Positions 10,386-21,903 of a stretch of DNA of 64,000 nucleotides are shown here, piece after piece (positions within the stretch are counted from its first letter, which is position 1; each line of letters starts with the position of its first letter). The notes beneath the pieces are model-generated. The model searched no databases, was not told the origin of the DNA, and saw only the letters and a list, made by a program, of their open reading frames with translations. Source of the stretch: Marsupella aquatica (lineage: Eukaryota; Marchantiophyta); contig OZ316898.1 of assembly GCA_973895155.1 (NCBI GenBank), positions 7,316,001 to 7,380,000 on the forward strand. The letters are read 5' to 3'. Position numbers and translations under genes: made by a program.

Positions 10386-12773
10386 GTCATTTTTATCATA
10401 GGTTTTGATGTCTGTTTAGGGGCTTTAGCAAAGGATGACATGTGCAATCTTGTACCATATGATTTTATCTCAAATTGGATTGAGTAGCTATAATTGTAGT
10501 GCTCCAAGCTTTCATGAACGATTGCTTAGTGATTGGCTTGACCAACAACCAACAACTTGATTCCCACATGTTCATCATGCCTCCACTCAGATTCGCAAAA
10601 CCAGTCTGCTTTCCTAAAAGCAATGGGTTTTGCTGAAACTTCAGCTGAGGCTGCCACGTGGAAGTTTGAAGAGATAGCGTTTACAGTGAAACTATTGCAT
10701 CGGGTATTGCATTGCACGAGCTTCGTATTCCTTTTGGTATGGGAGTCAGCTACTCTCAAATTTGGCTTGGGATCTGTCTGTATTCAGTGTTCATGCCAAA
10801 AAATCCAGACTGAATCGCTTTTCAGTTGACTAATACACAAACCGCTACAACAGTGATGTGGGTGCACTGTAATTTCCGGATATGGCCGTCCACTAATATG
10901 TTCAATTTCCAATGTGCTCAGCTCTGATAGAAAAAGGCAACTCGTAGTACACGTTTACATCGACTGCGGATGAGCTGTTCGTGAGCATGATCAACGTCGA
11001 ACAACTCAGCATGGAGGAGGTAATCAACGATTCAGAAAAAGTTTGAGCGCACCAGCCTGTTACAAGACGAACCGAGAACAGGAATTAAATCCAATTCGAG
11101 CTTGAATTTCCATATTGTCATATGTCATTGAACGAAATTGACGAGGTGACGAGGTAGATCGCAGGTAATCTGAAAATAATCTGCGGGCAGAAAGTTTTAT
11201 TTGATGATCTTAGTTTTATTTGATGATCTGATGAGTTTTCAAGAGCCTATTTGAACAAACAGTTCGGCGTGGTTCCCAAAAAGTGAAATGATCTAAGGAG
11301 TCTTTGCCTCTCTTAGATGGAGAGAATCGAGGAGAGCCTACAAAATCATGACGTATTGAGCTTGTCAATCATGCCGACCTTGTTGGATTACTTAGGTAGT
11401 CTTAGTAACACGTGTCATCAAAGTAAGTGATATCTGCTATGAGAGGCCAGGTTTTAGTGTCCCCGATATCGACACGATTGGAGAATCAATTTTGCGGCAT
11501 GCAAGCCTGGAAGTTAGTACAAGTCCATAACATTTAATTAGGATTTCCCAAGGACAACTGTCTTATACACATACTGACTTGCTATAGCAGGTTTTTCAGC
11601 TGTGTTTTCACCGTTGCAAGATCATCCAAGAAAGTATTTGAACGTTTCTGAAGAACTTTGTTAGTCTTCTAAAGGTATATTATTTTCAGATTTTGAAATT
11701 ACAAATCTTATGAAAATCGCTTGGTATGAATAACCTTTCAGTCCCTCCTGCAGCTTGTATATTAATTTTCCAGATGTATAACTGATCTCTGTAAAGACAT
11801 TTCCTATTGTTTATTTCCCCGCTTTGTTTTAGTGCCCTAGAGCCGGCACAGCCACACATATAGAGTGTTGTTTATCCACTTAGCTGACAACACAGAACGT
11901 ATGCTCCCACTGCAGGCTGTTAAGGACCTTTGCATTCCTTCAGCATGACACGGAATTTGCTCACAACTTTTGTACGAATCTACAGAGCTACTGTAGCTGT
12001 GGAGCCTCTTTCTTTTTGCTAAATTGAATGCCCACTATCACACTCTCCAGGTCGAGTACTTGAGAGTCGGTTGGACCTTCTTTGACCTGACTGTGTTCTT
12101 TACACGAAAAAGTCTGTCGGAACTGTCATGTTACAGAATGAATAGTGAGGCTGCGCGCAGCGATGATGTAAGGTCTCCACAGTAAGCCGACAACTGAATT
12201 AGGAGCAGCTCTACAATAATTATTATTTCTTGAGTTGCAGATATTTTAGTGTAATCGGATCCAAGAATGCGCTCTGCCATCCATACCTCGTACGAATGCT
12301 GACGAATCTTGCAACGACACATCTCATTTTTAAAGAGCGAAGTTTTGTTTTGTCCTAGACACTTGCGTGCTAAAGTATGCCAAAAGGAAAAGGAAAATTC
12401 AGGAAGGGCGAGCGCGGTCCTACAGTAACCCGCGATTCGTGCATGCGCCGCAGGATCGACTAAGGATCATGCTCCTTCTGCACCAATTGTGGTTGACAAT
12501 CTTTTCCGCAGCAGCATCCAATCCTCTCACGTACGGTCAGTATAATTAAGTTGCTGTGATCCACCAACTTAATCCGTGCTTTAGCATCTCCTTGTGGGAA
12601 TAGAAGTGTTGATGTCGACTTCAATGTGCTAGCTTTGTTGACACCAGGGACTTCTGCTAGCTTCAGCATTTGTTGACCTCGGTGACTATCGAGCTTCTTC
12701 TCCGGTCTCCTGGAAGAAGCTGACCATCGCTGAAAATCGCTCTTTCCGCAGTCCTTGTGAACTGAATCGATAG
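10386..12773. other. No supported gene upstream of the first Cys-rich gene
   Basis: Composition is balanced and several short frames are present (for example 10557-10829, +), but no family motifs or consistent splice structure were found. The last few hundred bases probably hold the promoter and leader of the gene starting at 12774. No clear TATA box was seen close to it. Confidence 0.4.
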
Positions 12774-13117
12774 ATGGCCCGGCGGTTGGGAGATGAGAGC
12801 CCTAGAGCTGAAATTCCTAGGACTGTGGCAAGCGAGCCTCGTGAAAAATGTTCCATCTGTGGAGACACAGATTGCGTGTGAGTACAGTCTCAGATGAGAG
12901 CGTCAAGCTTGAAATTAACGGAATTAAGTCTTCAAACAATGGCAGTTGTTCTTTGTTCATGTGTTTAGATACCAGCATATACGAGTCATTAATTGATAGG
13001 AAGAGTGATCGATAACTGACCCGGCCACTTATACATGCAATCTTATATGCATGATGCAGCTGTTACCAGCCCGAGGATAGAAACCGGATTCAGATTAAGA
13101 AACGGCGGACAAGCTAG
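12774..13117 (+). CDS. Small cysteine-rich protein, one-unit form (53 aa, two exons)
   Basis: Exon 1 is 12774-12877 and exon 2 is 13060-13117. The ATG is directly preceded by an in-frame TAG, which fixes the start. Exon 1 ends with KCSICGDTDCV, split after the first two bases of the Val codon by a GTGAGT donor. Exon 2 follows a tgcag acceptor, restores the frame and gives C-Y-Q-P-E, a basic tail (IQIKKRRTS) and a TAG. The unit has spacing C-x2-C-x4-C-x-C. It is clearly related to the three-unit gene at 17017, with the same motif, phase-2 intron and position. The N-terminal half is charged and has no signal peptide. I do not recognise the family. Four closely spaced Cys with Asp suggest metal or redox chemistry, but that is inference. 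Confidence 0.72.
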
Positions 13118-15144
13118 CTCACTCTTTCTAAATTTTAAAGCAAGCTTAGCGGGAATCGATGGATGAGGTACGGCTGGCATCAAACTAATTCAAATGTTCT
13201 GGCTCGAGCGATGCACTTGGTTAGATTCATTTGCAAACTCTTAGTACAGTGCGCTAACGTACTAGTTACATGATGAACTGACGACTAGAGAGATCATCCG
13301 ACCTAACAATAGAAGGCGTCATTTGAATGTTGGTTCTTTGATAAGCTATGATAAGCACTGCATTATGTCAGCCAAACTTTGCAAGGTACTAACAATTGAG
13401 TGGCTTCAGGTGCTTTGGTGCAGCATGCGGCCAATATCCGGTTTCTGTACGTACTGTTGATTATAACTAGTAAGGCTCATGGACGGTCTTCTCAGGAATT
13501 CTCCTCTTCACGGATCCAAACAAACGTTCGATCGACAGTAGCTTGCGAGAAGTCTGTGAATTGGAGAGGCCAAGCTTGTGAAAGGTGGATTCTAGCTCGG
13601 GTGGTCGGGAGGCGACTAACCTAAAGTTGTGTTCAATGTGAACCAATTCGAACCAACATGCTATGGCCTACTTCATTTACCATCTGTAGTGATAACTTAG
13701 TTCTCTGGTTTGAAAGTAGTGACCAGTACGTATTGTAAGATATGCACTTTCCCAGATGGTGGGCTTGTAGGACAATGGTACATGTTCAGGGAAAAAGTCG
13801 CAGTCCGCGTCTCCTAACTATTCAAAGGCAAAACTATCGAAATCAATTATTTGGGTATTGATGAATTCCGGCTTGAGTTTTTGTGACCGATGATGGCACG
13901 GATGGCTTCACTCGCGTTCTTGTCAACTCAAGGAATTGTGTCCATTCAATCAAGACAAGGGATTGTGAAGCACTATTAGTCTTTCGCGTACGTTCTCTCA
14001 CTGCACACACATTAATCAACATGTTTATTGAATACCTCAATTTCTGCCTATTAACTCGTTCCATGAAATGAATGTTGACAAATTTGCACGACGAGACCGA
14101 CTTGGAATACATTATGCTTTTGTACATGATTATCTGACACGAAAGTATTCGTTGCGATCTAAGCGACTCAGTTGAACTACTAGACCGAAGAAACAAGTCT
14201 ATCATTTTCTGGAAAAACAATCATTCCGGATACTTGGCCTGGGAAATCATTGATCCACCGATGAAACAATCTGTCCTGTTAAAACACTATCAGGCAAGGC
14301 TCAGATGAGATGACTGTCTTGCAAAACTTTGCAGAAACTCTAGAATCCTTGGTCCCTGTTCAGAAATCATCCATGTTTTGGGCTTCATGCTATGTACCCA
14401 GGAACTTCAAAAATTTCCAGAAACCTACGCTCTTGTAATTATCATCTCTGAAGTAGATCCATTGCATCACTCAGAAGCGTATTGCGATTCAGACAATAAC
14501 TCAAGTAAAATCTTGCCCTCTGTTTTTGGCTTTTAGGTCATCCATTACTAAAACATTGTATCCCATTCTACTACCATTTAGTTTTGAAAATCTCTCAAAG
14601 TCCCTTAAAATTTCACATCACAAAATTTTCTTTAAAGATTGAAAAACAATGACAGGTACAAAACTGCTTAGTATATAATTGGGGCAATTGTACAAATTTA
14701 TGATGAAAAAATGGCGTATCTTAGAGAAGCTGTGTCTATGCGATCCATAAATTTACACCGCTGACCAGACGTGTACTGCCAGTTTGGCTACGCATCTGGC
14801 AGAGGTGCTCATCTCCAACCTTGAAATCGAGTCTTCATCACAGTAACAGAGAATCCAGGAGATCCGCCCGACTTTTTAGTCTACTGCGGTCAACTTCTGG
14901 GTCAATTGAGGTTACTTTGAAAGCTAGCTGAACTATCTTAAGTACATAAAACTACTATAAAGTAAATTAACGCAGACTTTGCAACTAGATTCTCGCTGCA
15001 GAAAAACATATCCTTGATTTCGTTCGTAACGGTTACATCTCGTCTTTACAACGTATGATTGTAATATAAATTACATACGACCTCATCTAGCCCGCGGTTC
15101 AGATGGACTACATGTCCCTTACAATTTAGTAGCTCGGATCCTTG
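13118..15144. other. No supported gene
   Basis: Open frames at 13400-13624 (+) and 13843-14220 (-) have no motifs. No repeats of note were seen. Confidence 0.4.
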
Positions 15145-15975
15145 CTATTGTACACAGTGAGTTCTTTCCTCCCGATTCGCGAATCTCACGAATAAAGAAC
15201 TCAAATCCCCGCGAAAAATATTCATATCTTGTTTGCTTTTGATCGATACCCAACTCGAAGCAATGTCTGACAAAATTCTGATACCTGCATATCTGAACTC
15301 CATGTCACGGCAAGCAAATTGTGTGGAATAAGACGCATTCAATACCTTTGAAAGCAACGACGTAAGGTAGATACGTACTGGATCACACTTGCACTACAAT
15401 CTCTGCAAACTAATTTTGAGCTAGTCTCAGCGAGGGTGGCTGGTACGTGTCCCCTAGCGAACTGACATCCTGGCCCTGCAAATTTTACACGATTTCAAAC
15501 GTTTGACATAAATATTTCATGTTCCATTAATTATTTGTAACATGTCTGCATGTCGCTGGAGAGATGAACCCTGGATTAATCGTTTCCTTGATCGAGGGCT
15601 ACTTTGATCTGCAGCTCCGATCTACAGGTGCGACAGCATAGTTCGTAGACTAATGGTCCTGGTGGCCGCCAAGCCCACGCGCGTCCCTTGTCTATTCTTA
15701 CAAGCAACATCTGGCCAGTTTCACTTGTCGAGAGAGATTGATCTTCTGTTCCCCAGGTTCTAAGAAATTGAACGGTACGTGCAAAATTGTCAATCGGCCA
15801 GAATTTGTCCGCTTCTCTAAATCCGGTCATCTGAATTGAGTAGATCATTACCGTCCAATTTGGATCACTGATAGACACACAAGTGTAGTTAGTGAGCGGT
15901 TGAAGTCTTAGACGTTTACTAGCTTTTCTGGATGATAGTTGTTGTGAGGTATGGGCCTCCCCATTTTGACTTCAA
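15145..15975 (-). pseudogene. Coding-looking minus-strand block, unknown family
   Basis: Three open segments lie in order on the minus strand. The first (about 15975-15576, some 133 codons without an obvious start) includes SDPNWTVMIYSIQ and GRAWAWRPPGPLVYE. The second is a short piece near 15.5 kb (GQDVSSLGDTYQPPS) that follows a tttgcag acceptor-like site. The third (about 15405-15145) includes FRYAGIRILSDIASSW. Residue composition is protein-like in all three, and Trp and Cys are well represented. I could not settle on splice sites joining them. They may be exons of one gene or a decayed insertion, and the function is unknown. Confidence 0.35.
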
Positions 15976-16107
15976 TTCTCACCACGCGCACCACCCTCAA
16001 TTCTGCACGGGTTTGTAGCGCATCGGGTTGTAAAATGCTCGACTTTGGGCCGTACGTGAACTTGCAGGTAGAAATCATTATGTCATTCTATATATCTGAA
16101 TCGCTTC

Positions 16108-16449
16108 ATGTACAAGCCAGCTCTTACTACACTCTTCGTTCATCTCGTGCTCGTTTGCGCTTTAGCTTGCATTATTAACAAGGGCCCTCATGCCCAAAAA
16201 GTCTTCGTTATGCGACCACGCGATGCTGAAAGTGTTTCTCCCAAGCTTGAACGCACTTGCAGTCCCGCAGTAGCTCGATCTACACTTGCGTGCAAAAGTG
16301 CATTCAGAGAAGAACATGAGAAAGTGCGTGCAAAAGCTGGAGGACCACTAGTCCACTCATACATAGTTGCCCCTGTCGACTACGGACAGAAAAAGCTCTC
16401 GCTCCTGGGTTTTTCTTTGCATTGTGGGGAGTATCCACATGTGTGCTGA
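16108..16449 (+). CDS. Possible small secreted protein (113 aa), uncertain
   Basis: The frame starts MYKPALTTLFVHLVLVCALA, which has the shape of a signal peptide (Lys, then a hydrophobic core, then small residues). The remainder is basic with five further Cys and ends ...HCGEYPHVC. No domain is recognised. A TATATAT run lies only about 20 bp upstream of the ATG, too close to act as its TATA box. It lies 0.9 kb upstream of the three-unit cysteine-rich gene and ends before that gene's TATA box. It may be chance. Confidence 0.28.
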   Translation: MYKPALTTLFVHLVLVCALACIINKGPHAQKVFVMRPRDAESVSPKLERTCSPAVARSTLACKSAFREEHEKVRAKAGGPLVHSYIVAPVDYGQKKLSLLGFSLHCGEYPHVC

Positions 16450-16760
16450 TTTTGTTACACTGGTTCCGTGTGGATTCACGCAAACTACGATTCATGTTTC
16501 ATTGACAAAAGGGTCTTGTACGTGTCGTTGAAATTTACAGCACCCCTTGCTTACTTGTTTTCAAAGAGTGATTTTCGTTTGTGCTAGTGGAAAACGTGCA
16601 GTTGCATATATGGAAAGAAACTACATTGCGAGCGGGCCTAGCTCGGCGGAGGCCGGTACCGTAGTAAGTGCCGTAGGTTTCCAGCAATTGTTGGACTCTA
16701 AACTTGTCCAGTGTCCTGAGGGAGTACCTAGAAGTTGCAGTTCCCTGGCTGCATGAGACC

Positions 16761-16768
16761 TATATAAG
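16761..16768 (+). promoter_or_regulatory. TATA box of the three-unit Cys-rich gene
   Basis: TATATAAG stands in a GC-richer context (gagacctatataagcac) about 250 bp upstream of the ATG at 17017. Transcription would begin near 16790, leaving a leader of roughly 225 nt. An in-frame stop (TAG) 15 bases before the ATG supports a leader rather than more coding sequence. Confidence 0.55.
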
Positions 16769-17016
16769 CACAAGTTGTTTGATAAGCTCGATCACACATT
16801 AGTACTGTGTTGAACTGTGCCAGCTCCTCTCCAGTTTACATTTTCTTCAATTTTTGACTAGCTTTTCTATCAGAGGAAAGGTTGCAAGTGCGAAGCCCGA
16901 TCCGAGTGCTCATCAAGGCACGCCGTTCCCCCAAACTCACAGCGCCCAGACTTGCCCAATTCAATTCGCAGCTCGCTAAGTCCCTCTGTGTCGGATCTTA
17001 GCCTCAGTCTACAGAA

Positions 17017-17934
17017 ATGGACTGTTGGGTGGGAGATAAACGTCCTTCAACGGAATGTCTTATTGGACACGGGCGTCGCCCAAAGTGCTATATCTGTGGA
17101 GACACCGATTGCGTGTGAGTTTTAGACACTTCGATAGTAGACCTTCAATTTGATACCTGTAGAACGGATAGTGTTTCTTCTGCTGACTTGTGTGGGATAG
17201 ACTTATTACTCAGAAGTGCGAGTTGCTCATAGCCCAATTGCACTGCGCCGTGCATTAGATGAGACTATGAATTTCAAAGATCTTATTATGTCCTATACGT
17301 TTGCAGCTGTCCGCAGCCGGAGCACAACGACCACTTAAGGAAATTGGCACAGTGTGTAGGAGATGAGCCTCCTCCAGGGTGTCCCATTTGTGGAGACACC
17401 GATTGTGTGTGAGTTCCTTCACGAGCTTAGATCAGAGCCTGCGACCTGTGCATTCCGTGTTGTATCAAAATACTCCTTGAGTGACGGTCCTGCTTTCATC
17501 CAATATTTTTACGAATTTGATATCTTGTATGCAGCTGTCCATCGTCCGAGCACACAAGATTGCGTAGGGAAACGGCGATCCGATGGATGACAAAAGAGCC
17601 GCGTCCAAATTGTCCCGTTTGTGATGATACGGACTGTGTGTGAGTTCAATGTCACTGACAACGGAGCGACAAATTTGATATATTTTCAAATACTTGATAT
17701 ATATATGCATATATAATTACGGTCTTGCTTCTCCTCACATGTCTTGCGTACGTATTAGACAGATATATTTAACAGTTAAGTCTTTCACTTTAAAAGCATG
17801 CGGGATTGCAAATGCAGATTTCCGTTGTTATGTAGTTTTTGAGCACCCAGCCCCTAATTAAAGTTCGGTATGTATGCAGCTGTCCTCCGTTTGAAGATGA
17901 CGGATTCTTCAGGGAAATGGCCCGTTTCATATAA
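17017..17934 (+). CDS. Small cysteine-rich protein with three exon-encoded repeats (119 aa)
   Basis: Four exons join cleanly: 17017-17114, 17307-17408, 17535-17639 and 17880-17934. Each donor is GTGAGT and each acceptor is (t)gcag. All three introns are phase 2 and split the Val codon in D-C-V-C. Exon 1 ends CYICGDTDC-V. Exon 2 gives V-CPQPEHNDHLRK and then CPICGDTDC-V. Exon 3 gives V-CPSSEHTRLRR and then CPVCDDTDC-V. Exon 4 closes with V-CPPFEDDGFFREM and a TAA. The product therefore has three C-x2-C-x4-C-x-C-P units, each followed by an acidic/His segment and a basic helix-like stretch. Exons 2 and 3 are 102 and 105 nt, symmetrical and tandemly duplicated. No signal peptide is seen. The family is not recognised. 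Zinc, copper or redox binding is a guess from the cysteine spacing. Confidence 0.8.
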
Positions 17935-19014
17935 ATTGAACAATCTCCTTTAGAGGAGGTACGTTCAGATCAATGCTAATTCTGTTTCAACGTTCGACTC
18001 GATATGTTTGATTCCTTTGCAATCCACTGTGTAGCGAGTGGAGAAACTAGTTAGTACGACCCGAATTGAACCCTACATCATTATTTCTCTAGATGTTTTA
18101 AGAGGGCGTCATGCATGCAGCTCAGACGAATTAGAGAATTTGTTCATTCACAATGTTACTAATTCTGGAATGTCTGTCTGGTTGCAGGAATTGAGCTGCT
18201 TGCAAGGATTCTATGCAGGGGTTCTTCATTTTTTTGCCGACAGGCATGCAAAAAAATAAAGCAGGCTTTTCCATGGTTTTCGTCGACACATATTCCCTTC
18301 ACACGAGGGACGTCAAACTTCTGTCCTACATGAATATTGCGAAAAGTCTGTAAACTTGGCTTTTTATCTACGGGGTTTATTTTGTGGGTGCTTTCGGCGG
18401 GCACTCACATGTGTTTTAGCCAACACCATACGAGTAGTCCTCCGAATTTATTCTAGTAGAATGTAGTATATACTCTGTACATTCCTCGATATGGGGATTA
18501 GGTCTACCACGTATTCTACTCTCGCTGTTTTCTGAGATGTTGGAACAAAGTAGACAAGCTAGTACTTAGCACCAGACGTGCTATCTACCATATATACAGG
18601 GCTTGAAACTGAAGACTAAATGCTTTACTTAGTTTTCTAATATGTGATGACATGTACTGTCTTCAATTCGTTTGTAATGCTGCGTTTTAACAACACAATA
18701 TCTCGTATTTCGTTGTTTGCTTTCTGTGAGACGGATCGAGTATGACATTGAATTGTACTTATCCACTGGGACTAAATTAGTCTGTGACGCGTCATGATGC
18801 ATCTTCCCCTAATTGTCAGTGAACGTTTCGAGACGGGATTCAGTCCTTAACACGTGTAGCCCGGCCACACCGCAACTGGGAGTCAAAGAGTGGCTGAAGA
18901 GAGACTCGGTGCTTCCAGTCATGAGCAGGCCCAACTTCTGCCCAATTGAGCGACAGTGGCTGGATTGACTAGCTAGAATATTTGCTTAGAAATCAAAATC
19001 GGCTTTTCTTCTTG
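17935..19014. other. Intergenic, no supported gene
   Basis: This holds the 3' flank of the cysteine-rich gene and then ordinary sequence. A tgcag at about 18113-18117 resembles the acceptors above, but the sequence after it does not continue the CP.. pattern, so no fifth exon is called. Confidence 0.5.
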
Positions 19015-19122
19015 AGTGGTGACGCTTGTCAAACAAGCAAACCAAAACACGGTTCGTTTTTCTTGCTCAGTGGTGACGCTTGTCAAACAAGCAAACCAAA
19101 ACACGGTTCATTTTTCTTGTGT
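19015..19122. repeat. Perfect-looking 54-bp tandem duplication
   Basis: The unit starting agtggtgacgcttgtcaaac is present at 19015 and again at 19069 with only a few differences near the unit end. It is a recent duplication. Confidence 0.85.
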
Positions 19123-19432
19123 GTCTTGTCTGGCTCGATGTTCGTGCGCATCATGGCTTAGAATGCATGCTGGCGCCACATTCTAGAAAACCACTCTCCC
19201 TTGATTCCCAGCTGAAATTGCACACTTTCGCATTAGTAATTAAGTTCCTACAACAATACAAACTTCGGTCTACATTTATTGAGAAACCCTCAAGGCTCTC
19301 ATAAAACCGCACTTATGAGTGACACTTTCATGAAGTCAATGTAATGATGAAGACTTTAGTAACAAAGCCATACGAAGTTCGCATCACTAGGTCGGTTCGA
19401 TCGTTCACGTATAAAATTCGTTTGAGTTTTTA

Positions 19433-19766
19433 TACGCAACCTTTAACATCTCAAATGATGCAAAGCACAAGCTGAGCGTTACTGGAATTGAATCCTTGGT
19501 TTACTGTGCTATAAACGAGGCTATATATTGAATCTCCGTAATTTCTGGGTCTACTGTGTTTACCCTGCGACATTATTTATGCTTCTGGGATATTTCAATA
19601 CGCAACCTTTAACATCTCAAATGATGCAAAGCACAAGCTGAGCGTTACTGGAATTGAATCCTTGGTTTACTGTCCTATAAACGAGGCTATATATATTGAA
19701 TCTCCGTCATTTCTGGGTCTACTGTGTTTGCCCTGCGACAGTTTTGAAGCTTCCGGGATATTTCAA
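19433..19766. repeat. Tandem duplication, unit about 166 bp
   Basis: The unit starting tacgcaacctttaacatctc begins at 19433 and again at 19599. Both copies end in gggatatttcaa, with about 10 differences over the unit. There is no open frame through both copies. Confidence 0.85.
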
Positions 19767-19992
19767 GAAATTCTCACATGCAATGACTTTGCTAGTGTTT
19801 TTTTAAATTTGATCAAAGTTACTGCTAGCACTGGTTTCATTTTAGTCAGGACATCTTGAACTCTTACTCTTAAGTTGCCTGATGAGGTTTCGACACCGGA
19901 TTATATATGGGGAGAATCATTGGAGATATGATTTGAGGTAGGGGCGAACTAATAGGTTGTCCAGCCGGGAGAGGAGTGACTGATTTCGGATT

Positions 19993-21199
19993 TTAGGCAG
20001 ATATCCCAGAAAGCAAGAGCAAGACTAACAAACGGGCTAACAAAGCAACACATTTGAACAAAGGAGTAATAAAGGAGACAGGACTATGAGAAATAAAACT
20101 CGGGATAAAACTACGATAAACCATTTCACAATGCCCATTCTCTATTAGGTAGTAATCATGTACCAGTAAAAGATCATGAAGATCATCCCTTCGCACCGGG
20201 TGACGATGTGTTGCGTTTATGTTCTCAAGTTCCTGAATCTCCTTGCAAATTACCCTTGCCTGATGTGGACGTCATGTGCACTGTCAAAATCTGAAGTACT
20301 AGCAGTCTCAGATCTAGCATCTTCTGAGAAGATGTTGTCACCGATGAATGGCCTCGGAGAATTCGGCCAAGCTTTCAAATAAGGTCGATCTAATTTTCAC
20401 CGTTCCTTCAGACTCACGATCAACCAATACACCGCTAGGGACAAATGGGCCATGCATGAGGGTCAGGACAACTAGATTACGATCTCCTTTTGTCTGCAAA
20501 TCAATTTTTTATTTTATGAGCAACATATATTGGAAACCTTGCCACTTGTATGCCAGACTGTACCACTTGCCTATGCCAGATTAATTAGTCTCACCACATC
20601 TTGTAAAAACTGTCCAACTTACTGAAGGGCGGTGGGTACGTGAATTACTCTATGCTAATTACGAAGTCTACATAGGCAATGTATTGCTGTTGTCGTCCAG
20701 AAAACATTAATTATATAGATCAGTGATAATTGAATACAAAAGAAGTAAGTGCAGTTACTCGTTCGGAGATATTGGTGACGTTTACCAAATGATGGACTCC
20801 GCGTACAATTCTAGACCAAGGGTAGTTGAGGAATACCTCAATGTTAGCTGTGTGTAGAGATTATGCAAGAAGTGCGGTGGCAGAGAAGCTGTCGAATTGA
20901 TCTTCGTTCGATTGATGGGCTCAGTTGCCGTCTGATTGCTCATATGATCGACTTCCAAATCAAGCAAAGTGTCGCTCAAGTGAGATGTCAGTCATTCAGC
21001 GATGTGATCTCACTCGTTTGGAAGCTAATACATACTTTCCGTTTGAAGCTACAATTCTATTATACAGTCGCGAGAAATAACTGGCGCAAGGGGTCAGTGC
21101 CTCAAATTTTGGCTTACGTTTTCACCCGCAGTTGCCGTGCAATTCAGTTGCTAAGTTCTTCATCATGTCTCGGTTGACATTCTCATCCAATTCCCCCAT
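19993..21199 (-). CDS. Candidate multi-exon gene of unknown function
   Basis: Several minus-strand segments look like exons. Exon A (21199-21126) starts ATG just after an in-frame TAA, reads MGELDENVNRDMMKNLATE, and ends at a GTGAAA donor in phase 2. Exon B (20974 to about 20837) continues in phase (GDTLLDLEVDHMSNQ) after a TTGAG acceptor. Exon C (20493-20342) follows tttgcag, reads NLVVLTLMHGPFVPSG, and ends phase 2 at GTGACA. Exon D (20254-19993) continues in phase with VICKEIQELENINATHRH and ends in a hydrophobic stretch (FKCVALLARLLVLLLL) that could be a tail anchor. The step from B to C does not reconcile in phase, so either a small exon (perhaps near 20.68 kb) is missing or the gene is broken. 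No family is recognised. Confidence 0.35.
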
Positions 21200-21231
21200 C
21201 TCGAGCGATTACTATGCAACTACTCAGTGCT

Positions 21232-21525
21232 TCAATCTTGTCTCGGTACATGCTCATCACTCGACTCGAACTCACAAGAAATTATCAGAAATATGCGGCT
21301 CTCATCAATTATGTGCATCACACGCGAAAAAGTACAACTACCCAGCAGGAAAGTAATTGGGTCAGCACCTACGTGTGAGCCATCCCCTAAACCTAGTGTT
21401 CGCCCAAGTTGCATTTTAGATTTTGCGCGCAATTGCCCAGTAATCGATCGCAACTCTCTGGCGTACATAAAATCAAGCGTGCCTTCATCGTCACTTGCGA
21501 TCATTCTGTTGCCTCGGAGGGCCAA
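21232..21525 (-). CDS. Unassigned coding-looking frame upstream of the candidate gene
   Basis: A 97-codon minus-strand frame with protein-like content (DDEGTLDFMYARELRSI, then LGLGDGSHVGADPITFLL). It lies immediately upstream of, and on the same strand as, the candidate gene at 19993-21199. It could be an extra 5' exon, a separate remnant, or chance. No motif is recognised. Confidence 0.25.
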   Translation of the reverse strand: MALRGNRMIASDDEGTLDFMYARELRSITGQLRAKSKMQLGRTLGLGDGSHVGADPITFLLGSCTFSRVMHIIDESRIFLIISCEFESSDEHVPRQD

Positions 21526-21903
21526 TATTTAATTAGTTTGCAATTTTGGGGAGTCCATTGACAGAAAGCGTCTCTAATCATCGTCAAGATCACATTCCTG
21601 GTAGCTGCTTTTAACCCACAAACACACTATTGCGTACTTGGGGCTAACCGAGGACAGATCTTAGCACTTCTCGCTCCAACCTGCGCGCAGCCACGTACGT
21701 CCGTGAGTTCAGCGACCAATCTCAATTTCCAGCCGGAAACCTCTTCCTCGCACCGACGCTAGCTACAAGTAGCTGGCCGCTGAGGTAGCAGTCGACCGGG
21801 ATTTGGGAGTTAGGACGACCGTTTTTCACGCGGAGCGAGCTCGCCAGTCCCGAGAGTGGACACCTGCGTGCGGTTCAGGAAGGCCTAGCGTCAACATGAT
21901 CCA

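Noticed and set aside
18113-18260. Possible fifth exon of the 17.0-kb cysteine-rich gene
   Set aside because: A tgcag acceptor is present, but the following bases do not encode C-P and the gene already ends in TAA at 17934.
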